Source of the DNA: Candidatus Segatella caccae
Lineage (GTDB): Bacteria; Bacteroidota; Bacteroidia; Bacteroidales; Bacteroidaceae
DNA: 24,471 nucleotides
Direction: 5' to 3'
Assembly (NCBI GenBank): GCA_900556395.1
Contig: USOQ01000042.1
Coordinates: 1-24,471, forward strand
The position numbers and the translations under genes are program-made. Below are positions 1-6,952 of the stretch, one piece after another. Each line of letters starts with the position of its first letter. The first letter of the stretch is position 1. Below the pieces are notes generated by a model. The model made no database searches and had not been told where the DNA came from. It saw nothing but the letters and a program-made list of their open reading frames with translations.

Positions 1-50
1 CTTGCGCCGATGGTACTGCAATGCAATGCGGGAGAGTAGGTAGCCGCCTC
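1..50 (+). rRNA. rrf: 5S ribosomal RNA, 3' end (partial)
   Basis: The first bases match the conserved 3' part of bacterial 5S rRNA: GCGCCGATGGTACTGC, then a short variable loop, then GGGAGAGTAGGTAGCCGCC. The 5' part lies outside the window, so an rRNA operon enters from the left on the plus strand. The exact 3' end is uncertain by a few bases because the pairing 5' end is not visible. A strong terminator follows at 66-98. Confidence 0.9.
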
Positions 51-65
51 CTTTTATAAATTTTT

Positions 66-98
66 AAAGCCTCGATTACAATGTAATCGGGGCTTTTT
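66..98 (+). terminator. Intrinsic terminator of the rRNA operon
   Basis: A 12-bp stem (AGCCTCGATTAC paired with GTAATCGGGGCT, including one T-G pair) closes on a 3-base loop and runs into TTTTT at 94-98. It stands directly after the 5S end and should stop rRNA transcription. Confidence 0.9.
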
Positions 99-112
99 CG
101 TTATCTATATAT

Positions 113-1276
113 ATGATGTGGACTGACAGAATAAGACAGGTGAAAATAATACTGGTGGTTGCAGCTGTGTTGATAGCTGTAGCTTCTCTTGTCGTGTCCC
201 ATTTTCTGGTTAGAGATTTGGCCAATGAAGAACGTAGCCGTATGGAGGTTTGGGCCGAGGCGATGCGTTCTCTCAATATGGCTGACGATAATACAGATCT
301 GCAGCTGGTGCTGAAGGTTATTAATGAGAATAATACGATTCCTGTTATCGTCCTTGATCATCATGGTCATGCACAGTTGTTTAGGAATATTCAGGTAGAT
401 GGTAACGATTATGCTGATAGTCTTTCGCATGCGGCTGTGATAGGAAGGCGTCTTTTGGCGGAAGGCAAGAATATCAAGATTATGCTCAATGACTCTACAC
501 GTGATTATATTCAGGTTTGTTATGATGAGTCGGTGATGATTACTCGTTTGGCTGCTTATCCCATGGTGCAGTTGGGTGTAGTACTGATATTTGTCGTAGT
601 GGCTATATTTGCCTTGTTAACGTCAAAGAGAGCCGAGCAGAATAAGGTATGGGTTGGATTGTCGAAGGAGACGGCTCACCAGTTGGGAACTCCTATCTCC
701 AGTCTGATGGCGTGGACAGAAATCTTAAAGGAAACCTATCCTCATGACGAGTTAATTCCTGAGATGGACAATGATGTGAAGCGATTGCAACTCATTGCTG
801 ACAGGTTCTCTAAAATAGGTTCACAACCAGAACTGGTACCATATAGTTTGAATCAGGTGATGGAGCACGTGGCTTATTATATGGATCGTCGTACTTCGCA
901 GTCTATCGTCTTGAAAATGGATTTGCCTCCACAAGATGTAATCCTTACGATTAATCCATCACTCTTTGAATGGGTTATAGAAAACTTAGCCAAGAATGCG
1001 GTAGACGCGATGGGTGGTAAATCGGGTGTTATCACATTGCATGTAGCTCAGGAACCCGGTAAGGCTGTTATAGAAGTGTCGGATACGGGTAAGGGTATCA
1101 AGAAGAAAGATATACGTAATGTGTTCCGTCCTGGTTTTACCACAAAGAAACGCGGTTGGGGCTTAGGCTTGTCCTTGGCCAGAAGAATTGTTGAGGAATA
1201 TCACCATGGCAAAATATGGGTCAAAAGTTCGGAAGTAGGGAAGGGTACAACTTTCAGAATAGAGCTAAAACAGTAA
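113..1276 (+). CDS. Membrane-bound sensor histidine kinase, orphan
   Basis: Sensor kinase of 387 aa. Residues about 10-33 form a membrane segment, 34-148 a putative periplasmic sensor region with no domain I recognise, and 151-170 a second membrane segment. There is no HAMP domain. The H-box AHQLGTPISSL places the phospho-accepting histidine at His189. The ATPase part shows the N-box NLAKNAVDAM (291-300), the G1 box DTGKG (324-328) and the G2 box GWGLGLSLARRI (348-359). All catalytic motifs look intact. The start is ATG 113 or the adjacent ATG 116; the first membrane segment begins soon after, so a much later start is unlikely. No response regulator lies beside it, so the partner is unknown. 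It begins 14 bases after the rRNA terminator and has no TAnnTTTG box in that gap, so its transcription may depend on read-through. The signal it senses cannot be read from the sequence. Confidence 0.9.
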   Translation: MMWTDRIRQVKIILVVAAVLIAVASLVVSHFLVRDLANEERSRMEVWAEAMRSLNMADDNTDLQLVLKVINENNTIPVIVLDHHGHAQLFRNIQVDGNDYADSLSHAAVIGRRLLAEGKNIKIMLNDSTRDYIQVCYDESVMITRLAAYPMVQLGVVLIFVVVAIFALLTSKRAEQNKVWVGLSKETAHQLGTPISSLMAWTEILKETYPHDELIPEMDNDVKRLQLIADRFSKIGSQPELVPYSLNQVMEHVAYYMDRRTSQSIVLKMDLPPQDVILTINPSLFEWVIENLAKNAVDAMGGKSGVITLHVAQEPGKAVIEVSDTGKGIKKKDIRNVFRPGFTTKKRGWGLGLSLARRIVEEYHHGKIWVKSSEVGKGTTFRIELKQ

Positions 1277-1291
1277 TAACTGCTTAATATG

Positions 1292-1311
1292 CTCTAATTT
1301 AGAGATTTTTT
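1292..1311 (+). terminator. Weak candidate terminator after the histidine kinase
   Basis: A short stem, CTCTA paired with TAGAG around a 3-base loop, is followed by ATTTTTTG. It is only 5 bp and AT-rich, so it is a weak candidate, but it sits 15 bases after the kinase stop codon and just ahead of the next promoter. Confidence 0.3.
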
Positions 1312-1345
1312 GAGAAAAAAATTACTCTATATCAAAAAAAAATCG

Positions 1346-1353
1346 TAACTTTG
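1346..1353 (+). promoter_or_regulatory. Bacteroidetes -7 box for DUF177-rpmF-fabH
   Basis: TAACTTTG matches the Bacteroidetes primary-sigma -7 consensus TAnnTTTG exactly and is followed by CAG. It lies 32 bases before the DUF177 start codon, after an A-rich tract. No good -33 TTTG stands at the usual spacing; TTAC at 1322-1325 is the nearest. Confidence 0.7.
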
Positions 1354-1385
1354 CAGCCCGAAAACAATATGTAGATATTGTATAT

Positions 1386-1904
1386 ATGTGTAACTTAGAG
1401 CAATTTAGAATAGATTTGAAGGCTTTGCCTCAAGGCATAACAACCTATGAGTATAGGCTGGATGAAGATTATTTTAAGGCGATAGACGCTCCTGATGTAC
1501 AGAGAGGCGAGTTGTCGTGCAGTTTGTCTATTGAAAGAACAGACGACTTTTACGAGCTCCTTTTTCATACGGTAGGAGTGGTACACATACCTTGCGACAT
1601 CTGTCTTGACGATATGGATCAAGCGATTGATACAGACGATAGATTGGTCGTAAAATTCGGAGAAGACTACTCAGAAGACGATGAACTCGTGACTGTGGCC
1701 GAGGACGAAGGAATACTCGATGTCGCGTGGTTCATTTATGAATTTATAGCACTCGATATTCCCATCAAGCACGTGCATGCACCTGGAAAATGCAACCCTG
1801 CTATGATTGAGATGCTGAAAGAGCACTCTGCCGCCCGAAGCGGTGAGGAAGTTGAGGATACTGTAGATCCACGCTGGGCAGCACTCTTAAAACTAAAAAA
1901 GTAA
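1386..1904 (+). CDS. yceD: DUF177 (YceD family) protein upstream of L32
   Basis: Protein of 172 aa in the YceD/DUF177 family, which in other bacteria is linked to 23S rRNA accumulation or large-subunit assembly; its biochemical role is not settled. Visible family marks are a CxxC pair (Cys70, Cys73) in IPCDICLDDM, an acidic middle, the segment EFIALDIPIKHVH (119-131) and a further Cys136 in PGKCNPAM. The three cysteines could hold a metal, but that is inference. Position is the best evidence: rpmF starts 29 bases downstream, the usual arrangement for this family. It is the first gene of the unit driven from the -7 box at 1346. The ATG at 1386 is the first in-frame start after that promoter. 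Confidence 0.9.
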   Translation: MCNLEQFRIDLKALPQGITTYEYRLDEDYFKAIDAPDVQRGELSCSLSIERTDDFYELLFHTVGVVHIPCDICLDDMDQAIDTDDRLVVKFGEDYSEDDELVTVAEDEGILDVAWFIYEFIALDIPIKHVHAPGKCNPAMIEMLKEHSAARSGEEVEDTVDPRWAALLKLKK

Positions 1905-1933
1905 AATTCAAAAAATTAAAATTTTAAAAAATT

Positions 1934-2119
1934 ATGGCACATCCTAAAAGAAGACAGTCAAAGACACGTACACTCAAGAGAAGAACTCATGATAAGGCAG
2001 TAGCTCCTACATTGGCAGTTTGTCCTAACTGCGGTGCTTACTATGTATATCACACAGTATGCCCAACCTGCGGTTACTATAGAGGCAAGGTTGCAATTGT
2101 TAAGGAAGCAGCTGAATAA
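1934..2119 (+). CDS. rpmF: 50S ribosomal protein L32
   Basis: Small basic protein of 61 aa with the L32 N-terminus MAHPKRRQSKTR and a complete zinc ribbon: Cys30, Cys33, Cys43 and Cys46 in CPNC and CPTC. It is a structural protein of the large ribosomal subunit. The stop TAA shares its last A with the ATG of fabH (TAATG), which points to translational coupling. The common neighbour plsX, found between rpmF and fabH in many bacteria, is not here. Confidence 0.97.
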   Translation: MAHPKRRQSKTRTLKRRTHDKAVAPTLAVCPNCGAYYVYHTVCPTCGYYRGKVAIVKEAAE

Positions 2120-3132
2120 TGGGTAAGATTAATGCTGTTATAACAGGTGTGGGTGGCTATGTGCCAGACTATATCCTCAACAATGAGGAGTTGTCGCGCA
2201 TGGTAGATACCAACGATGAGTGGATTACCACTCGTGTAGGTATCAAGGAGCGCCGCATCTTGACAGAGGAAGGTCTCGGAACCAGTTATTTGGCACGTAA
2301 AGCTGCCAAGGAGTTGATTCAGAAGACTGGTGTGGATCCAGATACAATCGATGCATTGATTGTGACTACCACGACTCCTGACTATAAATTCCCTTCAACA
2401 GCATCTATCGTGTTGGGCAAGCTGGGCTTGAAGAATGCTTTTGCATTCGACTTCTCAGCTGCATGTTGTGGTTTCTTGTATACACTTGATGTTGCTGCCA
2501 GCATGATTCAGAGTGGTCGTTACAAGAAAATTATTGTGATAGGCGCTGATAAGATGTCTTCATTGGTCGATTATACTGACCGTGCAACATGCGTACTCTT
2601 CGGTGACGGAGCAGGCGCTGTGCTCTTGGAGGCAACTGAAGAAGAGAATGTAGGTGTACAGAACTCTTATCTTCGTACTGATGGTAAAGGTTTGCCTTTC
2701 CTTCATATGAAAGCAGGTGGTTCTGTTTGTCCTCCATCACGTTTCACTGTGGATCATCGTATGCACTACCTGTATCAGGAGGGTCGCACCGTATTCCGTT
2801 ACGCTGTGACAGACATGAGCAACGATGTGCTGAAGATTCTCGAAATGAATAATCTTACAGCAGATGACGTGAATTGGGTAATCCCTCATGAGGCTAATCT
2901 GCGAATCATCGAGGCTGTTACCAAGCGTGCTGGCATTCCTTTGGAAAAGGTTGTTGTTAACATCGACCATTATGGAAACACCAGTGCTGCCACCATACCA
3001 TTGGCACTTTGGGATGCTGAGAGCAAACTGAAGAAGGGTGACAACGTCATCTTTACAGCATTCGGAGCCGGTTTCGTACATGGCGCATCTTACTATAAGT
3101 GGGCTTACGATGGCGCAGCTTATGGTAAATAA
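2119..3132 (+). CDS. fabH: Beta-ketoacyl-ACP synthase III (KAS III)
   Basis: Enzyme of 337 aa that condenses acetyl-CoA, or branched acyl-CoA primers, with malonyl-ACP to begin type II fatty acid synthesis. The catalytic triad is complete: Cys116 in FDFSAACCGFLYTL (the first of two adjacent cysteines aligns with Cys112 of E. coli FabH), His257 in IPHEANLRII and Asn287 in HYGNTSAATIP. The N-terminal WITTRVGIKERR segment is also typical. The start overlaps the rpmF stop by one base, so the two are probably coupled. A strong terminator follows at 3162-3203. Substrate preference (acetyl or branched) cannot be told from the sequence. Confidence 0.97.
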   Translation: MGKINAVITGVGGYVPDYILNNEELSRMVDTNDEWITTRVGIKERRILTEEGLGTSYLARKAAKELIQKTGVDPDTIDALIVTTTTPDYKFPSTASIVLGKLGLKNAFAFDFSAACCGFLYTLDVAASMIQSGRYKKIIVIGADKMSSLVDYTDRATCVLFGDGAGAVLLEATEEENVGVQNSYLRTDGKGLPFLHMKAGGSVCPPSRFTVDHRMHYLYQEGRTVFRYAVTDMSNDVLKILEMNNLTADDVNWVIPHEANLRIIEAVTKRAGIPLEKVVVNIDHYGNTSAATIPLALWDAESKLKKGDNVIFTAFGAGFVHGASYYKWAYDGAAYGK

Positions 3133-3161
3133 GTTATAGACAAAAATCCGTATTCATATAA

Positions 3162-3203
3162 AAAACGCATCTTTCTTATAAATCATAAGGGATGCGTTTT
3201 TTT
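3162..3203 (+). terminator. Intrinsic terminator after fabH
   Basis: Outer stem AAAACGCATC paired with GATGCGTTTT, continued after a small bulge by CTTAT paired with ATAAG around a 5-base loop. The T-run ends at 3203. It closes the DUF177-rpmF-fabH unit 19 bases before the era start. Confidence 0.85.
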
Positions 3204-3222
3204 AGCTTAAAATCAAAATGTT

Positions 3223-4104
3223 ATGCACAAAGCTGGTTTCGTAAACATTGTTGGTAATCCCAATGTTGGCAAGAGTACTTTGATGAATCAGTTGGTGGGT
3301 GAGCGTATTAGTATTGCTACTTTTAAGGCTCAGACCACTCGTCATCGTATCATGGGTATCGTTAATACTGATGATATGCAAATTGTGTTTTCTGATACCC
3401 CCGGTGTCTTAAAACCCAATTACAAGATGCAGGAGATGATGCTTGCCTTTTCTGAGAGTGCATTGGCAGATGCTGATGTTCTTCTTTATGTCACTGATGT
3501 GGTGGAGAATCCAGAAAAGAACATGGATTTTCTTGATAAGGTTAAGAAAATGACTATTCCTGTGCTCTTGCTCATCAATAAGATCGATGAGAGCGATCAA
3601 GCTAAGTTGGGTGATATTGTGGAGAAGTGGCATGAATTGTTGCCCAATGCAGAGATACTCCCTATATCTGCCAAAAATAAATTTGGTACAGATATGCTCT
3701 TGAAGCGCATCAAGGAATTGTTGCCCGAATCGCCCGCTTTCTTTGATAAGGATCAGCTAACTGATAAGCCAGCCCGCTTCTTTGTTTCGGAGATTATCCG
3801 TGAGAAGATTTTGCTTTATTATAGTAAGGAGATACCTTATTCTGTCGAAGTACGTGTAGAGCGTTTTAAGGAAGAGGAAGATCGTATACGCATCAATGCG
3901 GTCATCTATGTAGAGCGCGACTCTCAAAAAGGCATTATCATAGGTCATCAGGGAGTAGCTTTGAAGAAGGTGAATATGGAATCACGTAAGTCTTTAGAGA
4001 AATTTTTCAATAAAAAAATTTACCTTGAGACTTTTGTAAAGGTAGACAAGGATTGGCGTAGTTCGCAGAAGGAGCTTGATGCCTTCGGATATAATCCAGA
4101 ATAA
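3223..4104 (+). CDS. era: GTPase Era, 16S rRNA binding
   Basis: GTPase of 293 aa needed for 30S subunit maturation; it binds the 3' end of 16S rRNA. The G motifs are in order: G1 GNPNVGKS (11-18), G3 DTPG (58-61), G4 NKID (119-122), G5 SAK (149-151). The C-terminal KH domain carries the GxxG loop as GHQG (241-244) within a GIIIGHQGVALKKV segment. Length is normal for Era. ATG 3223 puts the G1 motif at the usual distance from the N-terminus. It follows the fabH terminator, but I see no clear -7 box in the short gap, so either the promoter is atypical or there is read-through. Confidence 0.97.
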   Translation: MHKAGFVNIVGNPNVGKSTLMNQLVGERISIATFKAQTTRHRIMGIVNTDDMQIVFSDTPGVLKPNYKMQEMMLAFSESALADADVLLYVTDVVENPEKNMDFLDKVKKMTIPVLLLINKIDESDQAKLGDIVEKWHELLPNAEILPISAKNKFGTDMLLKRIKELLPESPAFFDKDQLTDKPARFFVSEIIREKILLYYSKEIPYSVEVRVERFKEEEDRIRINAVIYVERDSQKGIIIGHQGVALKKVNMESRKSLEKFFNKKIYLETFVKVDKDWRSSQKELDAFGYNPE

Positions 4105-4163
4105 TTGATTGTTATTAGTTATTAGTGATAAGTTAATAGTTTGTCACTATCGGGTAATAACAA

Positions 4164-4218
4164 ATTCCCCTCCCTGAATGTAATCGAGGGAGTGACTCTC
4201 ACCAGAGGGGTGAGGGCC
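4164..4218. repeat. GC-rich double-hairpin intergenic element between era and der
   Basis: Two adjacent hairpins stand in an otherwise AT-rich gap: CTCCCT (4170-4175) with AGGGAG (4187-4192), and CTCACC (4198-4203) with GGTGAG (4209-4214). The mix of CCCCTCCC-like and GGGGTGAGGG-like tracts resembles short dispersed repeats I recall from Bacteroidetes intergenic regions. Only one copy is in this window, so the repeat status is inferred. Just before it, 4105-4150 is low-complexity sequence of TTAGT and TTAAT units. Confidence 0.45.
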
Positions 4219-4288
4219 GGAGCATGGTCAGCTTCGGAAAAGTATTAATTGGGATGCAGAGACCACATCCTGAAAACCTCCTGAAGGA

Positions 4289-4293
4289 AGGAG
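4289..4293 (+). promoter_or_regulatory. Shine-Dalgarno-like AGGAG before der
   Basis: AGGAG lies inside a purine-rich stretch, AAGGAAGGAGAGGAA, 5 bases before ATG 4299 and 14 bases before ATG 4308. Such strong complementarity to 16S rRNA is rare in this window, and it favours 4299 as the initiating codon, against the family N-terminus that favours 4308. Confidence 0.45.
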
Positions 4294-4307
4294 AGGAAAT
4301 GACTATT

Positions 4308-5621
4308 ATGGCAAATTTAGTAGCAATAGTAGGTCGCCCCAATGTGGGCAAGTCTACTTTATTTAATCGTTTAACCCAATCGCGTCGTGCTATTGTCAGT
4401 GATACTGCTGGTACAACTCGTGACCGTCAGTATGGTAAGTGTAGCTGGAATGGCAGAGAATTCTCTGTAGTAGACACTGGTGGATGGGTAGTAAAATCAG
4501 ATGATATTTTTGAGGATGCTATCCGCAAACAGGTGTTGGTAGCAACAGAAGAGGCCGACTTGGTGCTTTTCCTGGTAGATGTTAATACAGGATTGACAGA
4601 TTGGGATGAGGATGTGGCTTTGATTTTGCGTCGTGCCAAATTGCCTGTTATTCTTGTGGCTAATAAGGTGGATAACAGTGCTGAATACTATGAGGCTGCC
4701 GAATTTTACAAGTTGGGTCTTGGCGATCCACAGTGTATCAGTGCAGCTACTGGTGGTGGTACTGGCGACTTGCTGGATATGATATTGGACAAACTTCAGG
4801 ACAAACCTGAGGAGAGTATCGATGAGGATATTCCTCGTTTTGCTGTTGTAGGTCGTCCGAATGCAGGCAAAAGTAGTATCATTAATGCTTTTATCGGCGA
4901 GGACAGAAATATTGTAACCGAGATAGCAGGTACTACCCGTGACAGTATCTATACTCGCTATGATAAGTTTGGTTTTGATTTCTATTTGGTGGATACAGCA
5001 GGAATCCGTCGCAAGAATAAGGTGAGCGAGGATTTGGAATTCTATTCTGTTATGCGTTCTATCCGTGCTATTGAGAATAGTGATGTCTGCATTCTGATGT
5101 TGGACGCTACTCGAGGCATAGAGACCCAAGATATGAATATCTTCCAGTTGATACAGAAGAACAATAAGAGCTTGGTGGTGGTAGTCAACAAATGGGATTT
5201 GGTGGAAAACAAAGACCAAAAGGTTATCAGTACATTTGAGAATGCGATACGCAATCGTATGGCTCCGTTTGTGGATTTCCCTATTATTTTTGCTTCTGCA
5301 ATCACTAAGCAGCGTATCTTCAAGGTATTGGAGACAGCCAAGACTGTATACCAGAATCGTAAGGCTCATATTGGTACTTCTAAGCTCAATGAGGTGATGC
5401 TTCCTATTATCGAGGCTTATCCTCCTCAGAGTGTGAAGGGTAAATATATCAAGATTAAATACTGCACGCAGTTGCCTAATACAACGATTCCTTCGTTTGT
5501 ATTCTATGCTAACCTACCTCAGTATGTGAAGGAGAATTATCGTCGATTCTTAGAGAATAAAATCCGTGAGAATTGGTCGCTTCATGGTTGTCCTATCAAT
5601 ATCTTTATCCGTCAGAAGTAA
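4308..5621 (+). CDS. der: Ribosome biogenesis GTPase Der (EngA)
   Basis: Tandem-GTPase protein that helps assemble the 50S subunit. With the start at 4308 it has 437 aa and begins MANLVAIVGRPNVGKS, as Der normally does. The first G domain shows GRPNVGKS (9-16), DTGG (56-59) and NKVD (119-122). The second shows GRPNAGKS (182-189), DTAG (229-232) and NKWD (294-297). The C-terminal KH-like domain follows to the end. The frame is open back to 4224, but that extension crosses the hairpin repeat and is not Der-like. A rival start, ATG 4299, would add three residues (MTI) and stands 5 bases after AGGAG (4289-4293), a spacing that suits ribosome binding better than 4308 does. The choice rests on family N-terminus and length. 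Confidence 0.95.
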   Translation: MANLVAIVGRPNVGKSTLFNRLTQSRRAIVSDTAGTTRDRQYGKCSWNGREFSVVDTGGWVVKSDDIFEDAIRKQVLVATEEADLVLFLVDVNTGLTDWDEDVALILRRAKLPVILVANKVDNSAEYYEAAEFYKLGLGDPQCISAATGGGTGDLLDMILDKLQDKPEESIDEDIPRFAVVGRPNAGKSSIINAFIGEDRNIVTEIAGTTRDSIYTRYDKFGFDFYLVDTAGIRRKNKVSEDLEFYSVMRSIRAIENSDVCILMLDATRGIETQDMNIFQLIQKNNKSLVVVVNKWDLVENKDQKVISTFENAIRNRMAPFVDFPIIFASAITKQRIFKVLETAKTVYQNRKAHIGTSKLNEVMLPIIEAYPPQSVKGKYIKIKYCTQLPNTTIPSFVFYANLPQYVKENYRRFLENKIRENWSLHGCPINIFIRQK

Positions 5622-5678
5622 ATACTGTTTTTAGGGTTAGGAACACATTTGTTAGGACTCATAATTACAGATAAACAA

Positions 5679-6071
5679 ATGAAGAAAATCTTGTTTTTCA
5701 TAATCGGCATCATGGCATTAGCTTCTTGTAAGAAAGAAGCGCCTGCTGTTGGTTATTATGCTGGTATTGCAGCCAAAGGCTATTATGACTTATTGTTGGA
5801 AGGAAAGTATGATGACTTTGTGACGGGACACAACCTACCGCATCGTATTCCTGAGGGTTACCGTCAGCAACTTGTGCTGAATGCCAAGATGTTTGTCGAA
5901 CAACAAAAAGAAGAGCGTCGTGGGATGAAGCGTGTTGAGGTGCTCGATGTTAAGGTAGACACTGCACATCATGTGGCAGATGTTTTTCTCTCTGTTGTCT
6001 ATGGAGATAGTACCAAGGAACAAATTGTTGTACCCATGATAGAGGTAGAAAACATGTGGAAAATGAGATAG
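5679..6071 (+). CDS. Small predicted lipoprotein of unknown function
   Basis: Protein of 130 aa. It starts with the lipoprotein signal MKKILFFIIGIMALASCKKE, where LASC is the lipobox and Cys17 the likely lipidated residue. The frame stays open upstream to 5649, but ATG 5679 gives the correct signal peptide. The mature part is one small alpha/beta-looking domain (GYYDLLLEGKYDDF, then alternating strand-like segments such as VEVLDVKVDT and HVADVFLSVVY). That pattern recalls NTF2-like or DUF4878 lipoproteins, which is only a tentative assignment. It begins 57 bases after der, with no clear promoter between, and ends ahead of a bidirectional terminator. Location is likely the inner leaflet of the outer membrane or the outer face of the inner membrane. 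Function is not known. Confidence 0.8.
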   Translation: MKKILFFIIGIMALASCKKEAPAVGYYAGIAAKGYYDLLLEGKYDDFVTGHNLPHRIPEGYRQQLVLNAKMFVEQQKEERRGMKRVEVLDVKVDTAHHVADVFLSVVYGDSTKEQIVVPMIEVENMWKMR

Positions 6072-6158
6072 AGAATATGGATGGCACTATGCAGAGTAGT
6101 ATGCAATGTGAACTTCGATGACAGTATAGTGCTTACCACTTTTAAGCAGAATAAAAAG

Positions 6159-6185
6159 AAAGGCAGCCTTTACCGGGCTGCCTTT
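6159..6185. terminator. Bidirectional terminator between the lipoprotein gene and mlaF
   Basis: Ten-bp stem AAAGGCAGCC paired with GGCTGCCTTT around a 7-base loop. On the plus strand it runs into TTTTCTTCTTCTT; on the minus strand into TTTCTTTTTATT. It thus serves both converging units. The mlaF stop codon (6170-6172, minus strand) lies in the loop. Confidence 0.8.
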
Positions 6186-6949
6186 TCTTCTTCTTCCATC
6201 TCTACTTTTTTAACTTTTCTAAATAGGTCGGAAGCAAAAACAAGATCATTGAGTTTCTTATTGGTGGAGGTCATCACCTCATCCTTGTTTCCTTGCCATT
6301 CTTTATGTCCTTTATAGATGAAACAGATGTTTTCACCTATACCCATGACAGAGTTCATGTCGTGCGTATTGATGATGGTTGTCATGTTATAGTCCTTAGT
6401 GATTCCTGACAGGAGCTCATCGATAACCAAAGAGGTCTTGGGGTCAAGTCCAGAGTTAGGTTCGTCGCAGAACAGATATTTAGGATTCATCACGATGGCT
6501 CTTGCGATGGCAACACGTTTCTGCATACCACCAGAAATTTCTCCGGGGTATTTCTCTTGAGCTTCGATGAGGTTAACTCTGTCAAGGCACTCTTGAGCTC
6601 TTTTGACGCGCTCTCTGTAGTTCATAGACGAGAACATATCGAGCGGGAACCTCACATTCTCAAGTACTGACAGGGAGTCGAAGAGGGCAGCACTCTGAAA
6701 AATCATGCCCATCTCACGGCGCATATGTATCTTTTCCTTCTTGGACATTTCTACGAAGTTTCTACCATCATAGAGAACCTGCCCGCTGGTAGGAGTCAAC
6801 AAACCGACAAGGTTTTTCATCAATACCGTTTTGCCAGAGCCACTTTGTCCGATAATGAGGTTGGTTTTGCCTGTTTCGAAAACCATATTGATATTATCGA
6901 GGACTGTTTTGTCGCCGAATGTCTTGGTCAAATCTTTAACTTCTATCAT
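6170..6949 (-). CDS. mlaF: MlaF-like ABC transporter ATPase (phospholipid transport)
   Basis: ATPase of 259 aa for the Mla-type phospholipid transporter that maintains outer-membrane lipid asymmetry. Motifs are intact: Walker A GQSGSGKT (34-41), signature ISGGMQKR (138-145), Walker B LFCDEP with Glu163, and the H-loop His196 in NTHDMNS. The ISGGMQKRVAIARA form of the signature is typical of the MlaF/Ttg2A branch. It follows mlaE with a 3-base gap, so the two are co-translated. The C-terminus is unusually rich in Glu and Lys (VKKVEMEEEEKAAR). The MCE partner MlaD is not next to it; the unit ends at the bidirectional terminator. Confidence 0.93.
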   Translation of the reverse strand: MIEVKDLTKTFGDKTVLDNINMVFETGKTNLIIGQSGSGKTVLMKNLVGLLTPTSGQVLYDGRNFVEMSKKEKIHMRREMGMIFQSAALFDSLSVLENVRFPLDMFSSMNYRERVKRAQECLDRVNLIEAQEKYPGEISGGMQKRVAIARAIVMNPKYLFCDEPNSGLDPKTSLVIDELLSGITKDYNMTTIINTHDMNSVMGIGENICFIYKGHKEWQGNKDEVMTSTNKKLNDLVFASDLFRKVKKVEMEEEEKAAR

Positions 6950-6952
6950 AGC

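Noticed and set aside
4105..4150. TTAGT/TTAAT tandem-like sequence after era as a possible satellite repeat
   Set aside because: Units are imperfect and few; best seen as AT-rich low-complexity DNA.
4224..4307. N-terminal extension of der by 28 residues
   Set aside because: It crosses the hairpin repeat and is unlike Der proteins, which begin close to the first G1 motif; 4308 (or 4299) is preferred.
4497..5369. Long minus-strand open frame (290 codons) opposite der
   Set aside because: It lies wholly antisense to the clear der gene, shows no recognisable domain and has odd composition (many Ile, His, Gln, Cys), as expected of a shadow frame.
6081..6317. Plus-strand frame of 78 codons after the lipoprotein gene
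   Set aside because: Runs through the bidirectional terminator and the antisense of mlaF; Ser- and Leu-rich shadow.
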